From NCBI RefSeq assembly GCF_004358665.1, contig NZ_SMZR01000003.1:310001-374000 (forward strand): a stretch of DNA of 64,000 nucleotides. Direction: 5' to 3'. A model generated the notes under the pieces. It saw only the letters and a list, made by a program, of their open reading frames with translations, made no database searches and was not told where the DNA came from. This stretch comes from Jeotgalibacillus sp. S-D1 (GTDB taxonomy: Bacteria > Bacillota > Bacilli > Bacillales > Jeotgalibacillaceae). The position numbers and the translations under genes were made by a program. Of the stretch, positions 1 through 8,619 are shown piece by piece (the stretch's first letter is position 1; every line of letters begins with the position of its first letter).

Positions 1-2
1 CA

Positions 3-506
3 CCTGAAGGCTGGATTATGACAGGGGATTCACCACAGAATTATGAAACAGGAATTGACCAGAAGATTGTACATTCCGGCAATCGTGCGGCCTTTTTAAA
101 ATCAAAAAACGGCAACGAACCTGGTTTTTCCACGCTTATGCAGCAAATTAAAGCAGATCATTACAAAGGGGAACGCATTCAATTCTCTGCTTTTGTGAAA
201 ACCCAAAACGTTCAAACAGCCGGACTATGGGTGCGGGTGGATCATTCCTCAGGTGAAGTGCTTGCCTTTGATAACATGATGAACCGCCCCATATCCGGCA
301 CGAACGACTGGAACCATTTCAGTGTTGTATTGGATGTTCCTTCTAAAAGTGATGTCATTGCATTTGGCATTTTATTAAGCGGTGAAGGTCAGCTCTGGAT
401 AGATGGCTGTTCATTTAAGATTGTAGATGAGAGCGTCCCGGTGACAGAAACAAAAACGAACGAAATGCTCGCAGAAGAACCGGTCAATTTAAATTTTGAA
501 CAGTAA
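3..506 (+). CDS. C-terminal part of a protein of unknown role (truncated by window edge)
   Basis: The frame stays open to the first base of the window (codons for Pro-Glu-Gly-Trp-Ile precede the first Met), so this is very probably the 3' end of a longer gene and the ATG at 18 is internal. The visible 168 residues look like a beta-rich module: a 'GFSTLMQQ' stretch, 'GLWVRVD', 'LAFDNM', 'WNHFSVVLDVP' and 'GILLSGEGQLWIDG'. From memory, modules of this kind occur at the C terminus of Bacillus regulators and carbohydrate-binding-like proteins; I cannot name the family. It is followed within 40 bp by a strong bidirectional hairpin, and the next gene converges on it. Confidence 0.6.
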   Translation, partial: PEGWIMTGDSPQNYETGIDQKIVHSGNRAAFLKSKNGNEPGFSTLMQQIKADHYKGERIQFSAFVKTQNVQTAGLWVRVDHSSGEVLAFDNMMNRPISGTNDWNHFSVVLDVPSKSDVIAFGILLSGEGQLWIDGCSFKIVDESVPVTETKTNEMLAEEPVNLNFEQ

Positions 507-541
507 AGAAGCAATTACCCAACCTGCGAAAAGAGTAGAAA

Positions 542-568
542 ATCCCCCAGCCTCTATGGCTGGGGGAT
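542..568. terminator. Bidirectional hairpin terminator
   Basis: An 11-bp perfect stem (ATCCCCCAGCC / GGCTGGGGGAT) with a 5-base loop lies between two convergent genes, the edge gene on + and tctA on -. Confidence 0.8.
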
Positions 569-581
569 CTCTATTATCTTG

Positions 582-2084
582 CTACAAACCAAGCGGCGTA
601 TCCTTGCCCTTCCGGCGTTTTACCCGGTCTCTCCAGGCTGGTACGACAATTGCGATAATGGTTAAGGCAAAAAGTGACAGGGTCAGCGGACTGGTGAAGA
701 ATATATCCCATGAACCGCCTGAAATCGTTAATGATTGACGAAGCGCGTTCTCCATCATCCCCCCTAAAATGAAAGCAAGGATAAATGGCGCGGCAGGGAA
801 AGCAAATATTCTCATCAGATAGCCTATAATTCCAAAAACAACAAGAAGATAAAGATCAAATGTACTGAAGCTAACCGCATACACCCCGATTAAACTTGAG
901 ATAATGACCAATGAAATTAATAATGGACGCGGAACTTTTAAAATTTTAACGAAGTAAGGAATTAACGGCAGATTTAAAATCAGTAAAAAGACATTTCCAA
1001 GATACATACTGACAATAATCCCCCAGAAAACGGTCGGGTTCTCAGTCATTAATAGCGGACCCGGCTGAACACCAAGCACAAGGAAAGCGCCCAGCATGAC
1101 GGCTGTTGTTCCTGACCCGGGAATTCCAAGACTTAATAGCGGTACAAAGGCACCGCTTGTTGCGGCATTATTTGCAGTTTCCGGAGCGGTCAGGCCTTTT
1201 ATTGAGCCTTTTCCAAACTCCTCAGGATTTTTCGCCATTTTCTTTTCTGAAATATAAGCAACAAAAGAAGAAATAGTGGCTCCTGCACCCGGAAGGACAC
1301 CCAGGATAAAGCCGATAAAGGACTGCCTTGTCATAGGACCTTTCATTTCTTTAAAATCTTCTTTTGTTAACTTCAGGCTTCCGATATTATGTAAGCCTGA
1401 TAGCTTCTGTTTTCGGTTTAATATTAGGAAGCAGACCTCTGCAATGGCACAAACTCCTAGAGCAATGACCAGAAAGTCCACTCCGTCCAGTAAATTAACA
1501 CTTCCAAAGGTAAAACGGCTGGTACCTGTTTGGGCATCAATCCCGATCGTTACGATCATAAATCCTAATACAGCTGAAATTAAGGCCTTAATCGTTGAGC
1601 CTTCTGATAAGCTCGCAATGGCTGTTAAACCAAGCAGCATTAAAGCAAAATATTCAGGGGGACCAAAAATAATGGCAACACTTGCAAGTACCGGGGCAAA
1701 CAGCATTAACAAAATAACGCTGACCGTTCCTCCGACAAATGAAGCAATGGCTGAAATGGCTAACGCTTTTCCTGCCTTGCCCTGCTGAGCCATCGGATAT
1801 CCGTCAAACGAAGCGGCAACTGTACCTGCAACACCAGGCGCATTTAACAGAATGGAAGATGTAGAGCCCCCGTACATAGAGCCATAGTACACACCTGCCA
1901 TCATAACAAGGGCGATGGTCGGATCCATGCTGTAGGTGACAGGGATCATAATGGCGATGGCGCTGATCGGACCAAGTCCCGGGATCATACCAATAATGGT
2001 TCCGACAAATACACCGATAAAAATGAATAAGATAGCCTCCCAGCTAAACGCCACCTGAAAGCCTTGAGCAATTCCTTCAAACAT
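582..2084 (-). CDS. tctA: Tripartite tricarboxylate transporter, large permease subunit TctA
   Basis: 500 residues, the usual TctA length, with about 10-12 hydrophobic segments and the family glycine-rich signature 'GMIPGLGPISAIAIMIP' near residues 33-49, and a second copy-like motif 'GVLPGAGATISSFVAYI' near 260. TctA is the main membrane channel of a secondary, binding-protein-dependent importer for citrate and related tricarboxylates. It is the last gene of tctC-tctB-tctA; tctB ends 26 bp upstream. A CcpA site ahead of tctC and a CitA/DcuS-type two-component system 6 kb away both fit a role in carboxylate uptake; the substrate itself is inference. Confidence 0.93.
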   Translation of the reverse strand: MFEGIAQGFQVAFSWEAILFIFIGVFVGTIIGMIPGLGPISAIAIMIPVTYSMDPTIALVMMAGVYYGSMYGGSTSSILLNAPGVAGTVAASFDGYPMAQQGKAGKALAISAIASFVGGTVSVILLMLFAPVLASVAIIFGPPEYFALMLLGLTAIASLSEGSTIKALISAVLGFMIVTIGIDAQTGTSRFTFGSVNLLDGVDFLVIALGVCAIAEVCFLILNRKQKLSGLHNIGSLKLTKEDFKEMKGPMTRQSFIGFILGVLPGAGATISSFVAYISEKKMAKNPEEFGKGSIKGLTAPETANNAATSGAFVPLLSLGIPGSGTTAVMLGAFLVLGVQPGPLLMTENPTVFWGIIVSMYLGNVFLLILNLPLIPYFVKILKVPRPLLISLVIISSLIGVYAVSFSTFDLYLLVVFGIIGYLMRIFAFPAAPFILAFILGGMMENALRQSLTISGGSWDIFFTSPLTLSLFALTIIAIVVPAWRDRVKRRKGKDTPLGL

Positions 2085-2110
2085 GCTGATTCACATCCTT
2101 TCTTACAAGT

Positions 2111-2575
2111 TTAAAATGGTAGAATTCCTGCCGGCAGCCGGATGGCTAAGCCGTAATTAAACAAAGCATACGCACCAACTGAGAATATAACAGCGGTCGA
2201 AATCGTTGCGATCCAGTTTTGATAGCCAAGAAATCTCGTACAGACAATGATGAATGCTGCGGTCATAATCACAAAGCCCACTACTTCCAAAACGGTGATA
2301 TAAAGCAGAATTAACACCATTACCCCAAGAAGCATTCCGGCCTCCTTTTTCTTAATGACACGCTTTTTCTTTTGTTCTTCTGTATCGATATCCTTACTGA
2401 AGAAAAAACAGATGGAAAGAATGACTAAAGCGAAGCCCAACAGTTTGGGGATGAGATCCGCATCGACAGGAACAAAAGCATATTCCGGCAGGTTATAAGC
2501 CATAAAAAGATAAGAAGCGGCTATAACCAATAAGACAAGAGAAAGACCTTTATTAACGGTTAACTTCATATCCAC
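2111..2575 (-). CDS. tctB: Tripartite tricarboxylate transporter, small permease subunit TctB
   Basis: 154 residues with four predicted membrane segments (about residues 9-27, 41-58, 81-108 and 122-145), matching the small, poorly conserved TctB subunit. It sits between tctC (6 bp) and tctA (26 bp) in the standard order of the operon, which carries most of the assignment. It is thought to be needed for transport together with TctA; its exact role is not known. Confidence 0.85.
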   Translation of the reverse strand: MDMKLTVNKGLSLVLLVIAASYLFMAYNLPEYAFVPVDADLIPKLLGFALVILSICFFFSKDIDTEEQKKKRVIKKKEAGMLLGVMVLILLYITVLEVVGFVIMTAAFIIVCTRFLGYQNWIATISTAVIFSVGAYALFNYGLAIRLPAGILPF

Positions 2576-2581
2576 ACCCCC

Positions 2582-3589
2582 TTATTCTGTGATAAACCCT
2601 AATTCTTTTAATAGCGCTTCAATCTCTACGGACTGCTCATCCAGAAAGTCCTTGAACTCCTCGCTGTCCATGAATCTTTCATCCCAGCCGTATCGATTCC
2701 GAATATCAGCAAAAGCCTCCGACTCTGATGTTTCTTTGATAATATCTTCATAGTAGGTAAGCTGCTCCTCTGTCATATCCGGCGGTCCGAATATCCCGCG
2801 CCAGACGATAAATTCCGCGTCTATCCCCTGTTCACGGCCTGTCGGCAGAGTTTCCAGAAATTCATCCCCTTTTAAACGTTCCGGTGCGGTGATGCCCAAT
2901 ACTTTCATTTTTCCCGCGCGTGCCTGCTCGGCAGCATCCAGAACACCAGTCGAGATCACGTCAATACTTCCGTTAAGGACGCCCGTCATCGCTCCACCTT
3001 CCTGGTCAGAGACATAACGGATTTTCGTAATATCCACTCCCGCTGCATCCGCAAACATGATAAATTGCATATGATCCATGCTTCCAGGGGAAGAATTACC
3101 AACGACTGTTATGTTTTCAGGTGATTCTTTCATTTCCTCAAACAGCTCACCCAGTGTATCCCAGCGGGCATCATCACGGACGGCAAATGCTCCATAGTCA
3201 GCAATCAGGTTGGCAATTGGAGTAAAATCGTCATACCCATATGGGGACTGCCCGTTTTGCTTCACAAAATGAATAGGCGGTGAACTGATAAAAAGATTGT
3301 GCGGGTCATTGCGCTTATGAATATACGCCCAGCCTACTGCTCCCCCGCCGCCCGGTTTATTGACAACACCAAAACCCTGGTCAGAAAGATTTTCTTCATC
3401 AATTGTGCGGGCGAGCATCCGCGCAGTGGTATCCCATCCCCCGCCGGCAGCAGATGGTGCAATGACCTCAATGGACCGGTCAGGCTCCCACTCTCCGGCA
3501 GCATTTATAGAACCTGTTTGAACAGGCATCGTACAGCCTGTCAGCAGAAGAAGTCCAATAATCATCAAAACAAATAATTTCCTAGACAA
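2582..3589 (-). CDS. tctC: Tricarboxylate-binding lipoprotein TctC
   Basis: Extracytoplasmic solute-binding lipoprotein of the TctC/BugT family, 335 residues. I place the start at the TTG whose first base is at 3589: AGGAGG lies 8 bases upstream and the product begins MSRKLFVLMIIGLLLLTGC, a classical lipoprotein signal with lipobox Cys19. The longest open frame begins 38 codons earlier without any ribosome binding site, and a promoter and CcpA site lie inside that extension. Family marks include 'VIAPSAAGGGWDTTARMLAR' and 'VVNKPGGGGAVGWAYI'. First gene of tctCBA; it should capture a carboxylate outside the cell and hand it to TctAB. Confidence 0.9.
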   Translation of the reverse strand: MSRKLFVLMIIGLLLLTGCTMPVQTGSINAAGEWEPDRSIEVIAPSAAGGGWDTTARMLARTIDEENLSDQGFGVVNKPGGGGAVGWAYIHKRNDPHNLFISSPPIHFVKQNGQSPYGYDDFTPIANLIADYGAFAVRDDARWDTLGELFEEMKESPENITVVGNSSPGSMDHMQFIMFADAAGVDITKIRYVSDQEGGAMTGVLNGSIDVISTGVLDAAEQARAGKMKVLGITAPERLKGDEFLETLPTGREQGIDAEFIVWRGIFGPPDMTEEQLTYYEDIIKETSESEAFADIRNRYGWDERFMDSEEFKDFLDEQSVEIEALLKELGFITE

Positions 3590-3640
3590 TGAAAGCGCCT
3601 CCTTTTGGTTTTTATTCATCTTACTTGTCGAATCTTCTTT

Positions 3641-3682
3641 TGTAACCGTTTTCATTTTAGTGTGCATTAAGATTATTCTGAA
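3641..3682 (-). promoter_or_regulatory. tctC promoter with overlapping CcpA (cre) site
   Basis: Read on the minus strand: -35 TTCAGA (3677-3682), 17-base spacer, -10 TAAAAT (3654-3659), then TGAAAACGGTTACA (3641-3654), which fits the cre consensus TGWAANCGNTNWCA at every position. The cre overlaps the end of the -10, so CcpA binding should block initiation. This predicts repression by preferred sugars, as is known for citrate uptake in Bacillus subtilis (citM). It also supports the downstream TTG start of tctC. Confidence 0.75.
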
Positions 3683-3733
3683 AGTTTTGTTCATTTTGTT
3701 CACGGCAAAAGGACTTTTATAAAAGGATTTTTC

Positions 3734-3762
3734 TTGACCAATCAGTCCGAATTAAGTAAAAT
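3734..3762 (+). promoter_or_regulatory. Promoter and operator of the TetR-family gene
   Basis: TTGACC (3734-3739), 17-base spacer, TAAAAT (3757-3762). The box GACCAATCAGTC (3736-3747) overlaps the -35 and recurs with one change at 4408-4419 ahead of the next operon. The motif resembles operators of the LmrA/YxaF group of TetR repressors in Bacillus (GACC..TCA.TC type, recalled). It implies negative autoregulation. Confidence 0.65.
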
Positions 3763-3784
3763 AGCTTTCAAAGGAGGTAGGAAA

Positions 3785-4369
3785 TTGGGGAGAAATAAGG
3801 AATTCGACACTACACTCGTGCTGCATAAGGCAATGGAGGTATTTGGCTATTATGGATACGAGGGAACCTCACTGCAACATTTGCTTGATGGGTTGGGGAT
3901 TGCAAGACAGAGCCTCTATGATACGTACGGGACTAAGAGAGATTTATTTATCTCCGCACTGAAACATTACGTAACAGCCAAAAGTGACTCCGTCATTTCT
4001 TATCTGGAAAACTCAGATTCTGTGAGGCAAGGGATAACCGGTGTATTTCATGAAGGAGCCTTTATTTTGAAGGATGAGAACAGGCGTAAGGAGTGTTTCA
4101 TAATTTATTCTGCTTTTGACAGAATACCTCACGATACGGAGGTTGCTGAGTTCATTACTAAGGATCTAAAGCGTTTAGAAGAGGTATTTTATGAAACATT
4201 AGTAAGGGGTCAGTCCCAAGGGGAAATCAGTCATAGGCAGGAACTGAGGGCTCTTGCCTGCTATTTGAATTATGCCAGGCACTCCATGACACAATTGGCT
4301 AAAATAACGAGTGATCCCAAAGTTTTAGATGACTACGTTAAAATTACACTGTCCAGTTTGGACAAATAA
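3785..4369 (+). CDS. TetR-family transcriptional repressor
   Basis: 194 residues from the TTG at 3785, which has AGGAGG 7 bases upstream; the longer frame from 3734 would begin in the -35 box of its own promoter. The N-terminal 55 residues form the TetR helix-turn-helix ('TSLQHLLDGLGIARQSLYDTYGTKRDLF'-like, split around residues 26-52); the rest is an all-helical ligand domain with C-terminal fold of the TetR_C_16/AcrR type. A hairpin terminator follows at once. Shared operator boxes suggest that it represses itself and the SnoaL-like/NmrA-like operon downstream, releasing on an unknown small molecule. Confidence 0.85.
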   Translation: MGRNKEFDTTLVLHKAMEVFGYYGYEGTSLQHLLDGLGIARQSLYDTYGTKRDLFISALKHYVTAKSDSVISYLENSDSVRQGITGVFHEGAFILKDENRRKECFIIYSAFDRIPHDTEVAEFITKDLKRLEEVFYETLVRGQSQGEISHRQELRALACYLNYARHSMTQLAKITSDPKVLDDYVKITLSSLDK

Positions 4370-4389
4370 TGAAGCGTTAACGCTTCATT
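4368..4389. terminator. Terminator after the TetR-family gene
   Basis: A perfect 22-base palindrome (arms AATGAAGCGTT / AACGCTTCATT) starting in the stop codon region, followed by ATTATTTTAAT. Confidence 0.7.
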
Positions 4390-4407
4390 ATTATTTTAAT
4401 CATTCCG

Positions 4408-4427
4408 GACCATTCAGTCTATAAAAT
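4408..4427 (+). promoter_or_regulatory. Operator and -10 of the SnoaL-like/NmrA-like operon
   Basis: GACCATTCAGTC (4408-4419) differs by one base from the box in the tetR-type promoter. It abuts TATAAAAT (4420-4427), a likely -10. The -35 is weak, so the promoter position is approximate. Confidence 0.55.
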
Positions 4428-4456
4428 GAATATAACAGATTGGAGAGGTATAACAA

Positions 4457-4867
4457 ATGCAAAATTTTTATCAACAAGCTAATGAGATTCTTAATACATT
4501 TCAAAACAGCCTCCTTAAACAGGATTTTGAACGCTGGCTCGACCTTTTTGAGGAAGAAGCTGTGTTTGAATTTCCTTATGCTCCTGAAGACTTTCCCAAA
4601 AGACTCGCAGGAAAGGCGGAAATTCGTGCCCATGTTGAGGGACTCCCTGACCTTCTCAAGATCAATACGTTCTCATCTCTAAATCTTTATACTGATTCAA
4701 ATAAGTCAACTATTATTGCTGAGTATAACTGTAACGGTACCGCGAGCCAAACTGGGAAGCCGTATCCGCAGACCTATATTTCTGTAATCGAACTTCATGA
4801 TGGGAAAATCAAGCGTTTTAAAGATTATTGGAATCCGCTGATCGTACTTGAATCGGTTCAATCCTAA
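4457..4867 (+). CDS. NTF2/SnoaL-like domain protein
   Basis: 136 residues, start preceded by GGAGAGG at a normal distance. The whole protein fits the cone-shaped NTF2-like fold: N-terminal helices, 'WLDLFEEEAVFEFPY' and a C-terminal 'ISVIELHDGKIKRFKDYWNP' strand pair typical of SnoaL-like proteins related to ketosteroid isomerase. Such proteins bind or isomerise small hydrophobic molecules; no substrate can be named here. It lies 28 bp ahead of the NmrA-like reductase and both are probably controlled by the upstream TetR-family repressor, suggesting a small detoxification or stress operon. Confidence 0.75.
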   Translation: MQNFYQQANEILNTFQNSLLKQDFERWLDLFEEEAVFEFPYAPEDFPKRLAGKAEIRAHVEGLPDLLKINTFSSLNLYTDSNKSTIIAEYNCNGTASQTGKPYPQTYISVIELHDGKIKRFKDYWNPLIVLESVQS

Positions 4868-4895
4868 CTAGAACGAGAAAAGGAGTGAAAGGAAT

Positions 4896-5753
4896 ATGGT
4901 ACAAGAAAACATCACACTAATCACTGGTGCAAGTGGTAAAACAGGGAGAAGGATTACGGATAGACTTATTGAACTTGGTAAACCTGTTCTTGCAGCGACA
5001 CGGCAGTCGCCATCAAAATTGGACCGTTCTAACGCGATCTATTTTGATTGGTACGATGAATCCACGCATCTCCCTGCACTAAAGAATGTAGACCAACTAT
5101 ATTTAGTTGCACCAGTTGGAGACACAGACCCAGCCAAAGTCATGATTCCATTCATTAAAAAGGCTTTGGCTCAGGGAGTAAAACGATTTGTATTATTAAG
5201 CAGTGCCTCAATATCCGAGGAAGAGTCAGTCTTCGGTCCTGTACACCTGACTATAAAAAGGTTAGCACCAGAATGGGCAGTGCTAAGACCCTCATATTTC
5301 ATGCAGAATTTTACCCAAGCTCCGCATGTCGAAACGATCAACAAGCAAAATTTGATAATAAGTGCGACAGGCCAAGGGAAGATAGGGTTTGTAGATGTAA
5401 ATGACATTGCCGAAGTAGGAGTGAGAGCTCTAGTCGATGTTAACCCTCATAATACAGAGCATATTATTACGGGTCCTGACATCTTGTCCTATAATGAAGT
5501 CAGCCAAATCATTAGCGACGTTACTGGACGGCCAATACAGCATCAATCCATTCCAGATGAGGAATTTATAAGGAGATGGATTAATGCAGGGCTTTCAAAA
5601 GATTACGCAAGTTTTATGACTGAACTGGAGCGGAGAATACGCGAAGAAGGTACAGAAGCCCAAGTAACTGAAACCGTTTGGCGGGTGACAGGGAGATCTC
5701 CGATTTCCTTTACACAATTTGTGCAAAACCATGCAAATGCATGGAAAAAATAA
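4896..5753 (+). CDS. NmrA-like NAD(P)-binding oxidoreductase
   Basis: 285 residues. The N terminus carries the Rossmann dinucleotide motif 'ITGASGKTGRRI' (residues 9-20), followed by a strand/helix pattern of the atypical short-chain dehydrogenase NmrA/HSCARG group; 'LRPSYFMQNF' near residue 130 is a typical substrate-pocket motif of this group. The classical Tyr-x-x-x-Lys catalytic pair is not evident, as is usual in NmrA-like proteins, so it may be a redox sensor or a quinone/ketone reductase. AGGAG precedes the ATG. Second gene of the TetR-linked operon. Confidence 0.78.
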   Translation: MVQENITLITGASGKTGRRITDRLIELGKPVLAATRQSPSKLDRSNAIYFDWYDESTHLPALKNVDQLYLVAPVGDTDPAKVMIPFIKKALAQGVKRFVLLSSASISEEESVFGPVHLTIKRLAPEWAVLRPSYFMQNFTQAPHVETINKQNLIISATGQGKIGFVDVNDIAEVGVRALVDVNPHNTEHIITGPDILSYNEVSQIISDVTGRPIQHQSIPDEEFIRRWINAGLSKDYASFMTELERRIREEGTEAQVTETVWRVTGRSPISFTQFVQNHANAWKK

Positions 5754-5785
5754 TAGGCTGGGGCAAAACCCATCCTAAAGCAAAT

Positions 5786-5826
5786 AAAATGGTCCTAAGA
5801 ACTTTTAGTTCGTAGGACCATTTTTT
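5786..5826. terminator. Terminator after the NmrA-like gene
   Basis: Stem of 12 bp (AAAATGGTCCTA / TAGGACCATTTT) extended after an A-G mismatch by GAAC/GTTC. It ends in TTTTTT on the plus strand. It is preceded by GGCTGGGGCAAAAC (5757-5770), a motif similar to the GATGGGACAAAAC before the hairpin at 58598. Confidence 0.8.
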
Positions 5827-5961
5827 AGATTTGAGATCATCTCCTTTTCACAAATAGTATTTTGTGAAATACCTTATGTAATATGTAACTTTAATAGATA
5901 ATTCGCACTGTTTTTAAGCGTTATTTTGCACTCGCTTTAATCGCTATTTGGCGTTAGAAAT

Positions 5962-5994
5962 AAAAAAGTCAATCCTTTAAGAACCGACTTTTTT
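5962..5994 (-). terminator. Hairpin downstream of the 158-residue membrane protein gene
   Basis: AAAAAAGTC / GACTTTTTT with a 15-base loop; on the minus strand it ends in a T run after the gene that stops at 6029. A separate 9-bp hairpin (TTTCACAAA / TTTGTGAAA) lies at 5846-5869 with no assigned role. Confidence 0.55.
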
Positions 5995-6028
5995 CATTTT
6001 GCTTATTGTGTTAAAGCTCACCGTTAGT

Positions 6029-6505
6029 TCAATATAAGTCCATAAAAAAAGGATAACTAAATTCCGTTCTATATTGTATAATAACCTCAATCGGTTCCTC
6101 ACTATTCTCTTCTGAACTCAAAACATCTTCACTTTTCAGATATCCTTCGTACCAGATTTGGTTATTACTGTTCTTCTTAAGTTTCTCTGTACCTTCGAAG
6201 TATATTTCAAAGTCGTTCTTATTGTAATGTTCAAAAATTTCTTTTTCGCTCAATTCGGTAGATATCCTTTTGTATGCTGCCAATGTTGGACGACCTCCGC
6301 TGCCCCAAGGTCCACCTCCGTATAATACTCCATAATCAAAATCTTGTTCAATAACTTTTGTTTTTTCAGGCAGTTTATATTCTAAAAGTCTGTTTGCATA
6401 TTTCTTAGCGTAAACATACTCCTGACCAAAGAAAATATAAAACAAACCTAATGCGAATATTGCTAGAAAAGTTAAAATAATTATTATCTTAAACCTATGT
6501 TTCAC
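6029..6505 (-). CDS. Membrane-anchored protein of unknown function
   Basis: 158 residues that I do not recognise. One N-terminal transmembrane segment (about residues 6-28) follows a short basic tail, so the protein is probably anchored with its C-terminal domain outside. The soluble part has a glycine-rich patch 'YGGGPWGSGGRP' near residue 63 and is otherwise acidic and polar. Base composition is low in GC. Upstream on the same strand is the alpha/beta hydrolase gene, but a terminator lies between them, so they are probably separate units. Confidence 0.6.
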   Translation of the reverse strand: MKHRFKIIIILTFLAIFALGLFYIFFGQEYVYAKKYANRLLEYKLPEKTKVIEQDFDYGVLYGGGPWGSGGRPTLAAYKRISTELSEKEIFEHYNKNDFEIYFEGTEKLKKNSNNQIWYEGYLKSEDVLSSEENSEEPIEVIIQYRTEFSYPFFMDLY

Positions 6506-6585
6506 AGTCTTAACAAACCTCCCATTCGATAATAAACTAACCTGCCCTTTATTTTAACATTAATTTCCTTTTGGTGGACAAAGAA

Positions 6586-6612
6586 AAAAGCACTCCTTAT
6601 TGAAGGAATGCT
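6586..6612 (-). terminator. Terminator of the alpha/beta hydrolase gene
   Basis: Stem AGCACTCCTT / AAGGAATGCT (one mismatch), loop ATTG, with AAAAAAG next to it on the plus strand, i.e. a T run on the minus strand. Confidence 0.75.
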
Positions 6613-6650
6613 CCCGATAGTTAAAGAAGAAAATATTACTACATGTTTTA

Positions 6651-7634
6651 TTAATCAGTAGCAAATGATTCTGTGAGTTCATTAACTTCTTTGCTTATTT
6701 CTTTATAACGAGTCCAATGAAGATAGTGATGTCCATCTAATGTGATAATTTTACTGGCAGGGGAATCCGTTAACTGAGTCTTATAGAAAGTCACCTTGTT
6801 TTTACTATCCCCTGTTCCCTTGTCTTCTTTCGTAGTAAAGAATAAAACGGGCATATTAGAAGGGAATTTCATATTAACTGTTTTGTCTATATTGTTTTTT
6901 ATTTCATTGGCTTCGGCAACAACATTTTTGTTGTAACCCTTCCAAGCTGAGATGGCCTTGGTCATTTTTAAATTTTCTTCTGAATATGTACCATCATCCG
7001 CAATAGGCAATATACCTTCAGCGTCTATCGTTACTGCCATTCTTGCGATTCCAGTTGTTGCTAAATAACTTAAATACTTAGGCATTGCAGGGGCAGTTTC
7101 ATCAAAATAGTTCAATACCTGTGGCAGAGTAGGATCAATCCCAATAATGGCTTTAACTTCTTCTGGATACTTATCAGCAAAATACATACTGTAAATCCCG
7201 GAAATTGAATGAGGCATTAGTATATATGGTCCTTGTATGTTCGCTTTTTTTAACGCCATTCTTATTTCCTCTACAATGTTTTCGACTGTTCGTTCCTTTT
7301 TGGTTATAGCGCTCCATCCATATCCAAACGTCTCCACCACGGCCACCTTATTGTTCTTTGATAATTCATTTATCAAAGGATCAAAATCCAGTGATGGTGC
7401 TGCAGTCCCAAGACCACTTAATAGAATGATCGTGTTATCGCCTTTACCCTTAGTGTAAACGTGCATATTATTACCATCAACCTCTACTAAGTCGCCTAGT
7501 GAAGAGTACTTTTTTTGTTCATATGATGTCATAATGCTACTGAAAATGATCCAAATAACAAATGCAGCTACTATAACTAATAAGATGTTCCTTAAAACTT
7601 TCCAAAATCTAAATTTCTTTCTCGTTTTCTTCAT
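6651..7634 (-). CDS. Membrane-anchored alpha/beta hydrolase
   Basis: 327 residues. One N-terminal membrane helix (about 14-34) after a strongly basic start, then an alpha/beta hydrolase fold: 'ILLSGLGTAAP' as the oxyanion-side loop (70-80), nucleophile elbow 'PHSISG' with Ser143, and 'DGHHYLHW' near the C terminus supplying the catalytic His. The elbow lacks the usual first Gly (PHSISG in place of GHSxG), a known variation. Substrate unknown; orientation suggests activity at the outer face of the membrane. The start was kept because no better ribosome binding site lies inside. Confidence 0.8.
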   Translation of the reverse strand: MKKTRKKFRFWKVLRNILLVIVAAFVIWIIFSSIMTSYEQKKYSSLGDLVEVDGNNMHVYTKGKGDNTIILLSGLGTAAPSLDFDPLINELSKNNKVAVVETFGYGWSAITKKERTVENIVEEIRMALKKANIQGPYILMPHSISGIYSMYFADKYPEEVKAIIGIDPTLPQVLNYFDETAPAMPKYLSYLATTGIARMAVTIDAEGILPIADDGTYSEENLKMTKAISAWKGYNKNVVAEANEIKNNIDKTVNMKFPSNMPVLFFTTKEDKGTGDSKNKVTFYKTQLTDSPASKIITLDGHHYLHWTRYKEISKEVNELTESFATD

Positions 7635-7938
7635 TATTTCCTATAGCCTTCTTTCTTTTTAATTCCATCTTACCGTTCGAACTAATTCTTAGTAATGATC
7701 TTTAGAAGTATTTAAAGATAGGGCTTGAGGTTTATTAAACTATTCTGCTCCGTTAGTTTAAGTGTATATTTTCACAAAATTAGGCGAAAAATCTTTTAAA
7801 CTTATTCCTTATAACTATTGGATATTAAATGAAAAGCCAAGACGCTATAAGTTAGTGTCTTGGCTTTATGAAGAATCTCTTCTTTAAAGATAGCTGGGTT
7901 TTTAAAATTGGATGCAAATTATCGAACAAAGTGACATT
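7635..7938. other. Intergenic stretch with one long hairpin
   Basis: The only structure seen is a 15-bp stem (7833-7847 with 7853-7867, one G-T pair) around AAGCCAAGAC / GTCTTGGCTT. It ends in TTTTC on the minus strand and probably terminates the two-component operon. The rest is AT-rich without a convincing gene. Confidence 0.6.
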
Positions 7939-8619
7939 CTACTGACTATCCTTCAGTAAATATTTCCGCTCCGGCCTGCCGACAATTCCATAGACAAGCT
8001 CTGCCCGTGCTTCTTTAATCGAAATTAAATATTCCAGATACCTTCTGGAGGTGGTGCGGGAAGCCCCTAGAAGCTGGCCCAGCGCTTCTGCTGTAATGCC
8101 TTCCTCCTGATCTTTTAATAATTCCTTTACCTTATCAAGCGTAATTTGATCGATCCCCTTTGGCAGATCCTGCGCTCCGGTTTGTCTTGTGGGCTGCAGC
8201 CTGAACAGCTTATCTGCTAGATTCTGGGTCACTTCTGTATTGGAGCCGAGTATTTTCTGATTTCTTTCCGCTTTGTCTACAGCCTCTGCCAGGCGCTCCA
8301 GTGCAATCGGTTTAACCAGGTAATCAACGATTCCCGCCTGGTACGCCTTCTTTAAGATCTCCATTTCGGTTGCTGCAGTGATTAAAATAATTTGAAGCCT
8401 TGGACAAATTTGCTTTAATTGATTGATCATATTAACACCAAGCTCATCTGGCAGGTACACATCCAGCAGCACAAGATCCGGCTGCCATTTCTCTGCATCC
8501 AGCAGCAGTTCCTTTGCATTCGCTGATCTTTTTACGTCCTGGATCACCTGCAAGCTTTTTAAATACTGGCAATGAATATCTGCTACCCGGTAATCATCCT
8601 CTGCAATTAATACATTCAT
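7939..8619 (-). CDS. Response regulator of the CitB/DcuR family
   Basis: 226 residues: receiver domain (1-120) with acidic residues E7-D8-D9, phosphoacceptor Asp53 in 'LVLLDVYLP' and Lys near 103 ('LVKPI'), then a C-terminal helix-turn-helix of the CitT/DcuR kind. Such regulators activate genes for citrate, malate or fumarate uptake. The ATG overlaps the stop of the sensor kinase gene by 4 bases, so the two are translationally coupled. The nearby tctCBA transporter is the obvious candidate target, but that is inference. Confidence 0.9.
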   Translation of the reverse strand: MNVLIAEDDYRVADIHCQYLKSLQVIQDVKRSANAKELLLDAEKWQPDLVLLDVYLPDELGVNMINQLKQICPRLQIILITAATEMEILKKAYQAGIVDYLVKPIALERLAEAVDKAERNQKILGSNTEVTQNLADKLFRLQPTRQTGAQDLPKGIDQITLDKVKELLKDQEEGITAEALGQLLGASRTTSRRYLEYLISIKEARAELVYGIVGRPERKYLLKDSQ

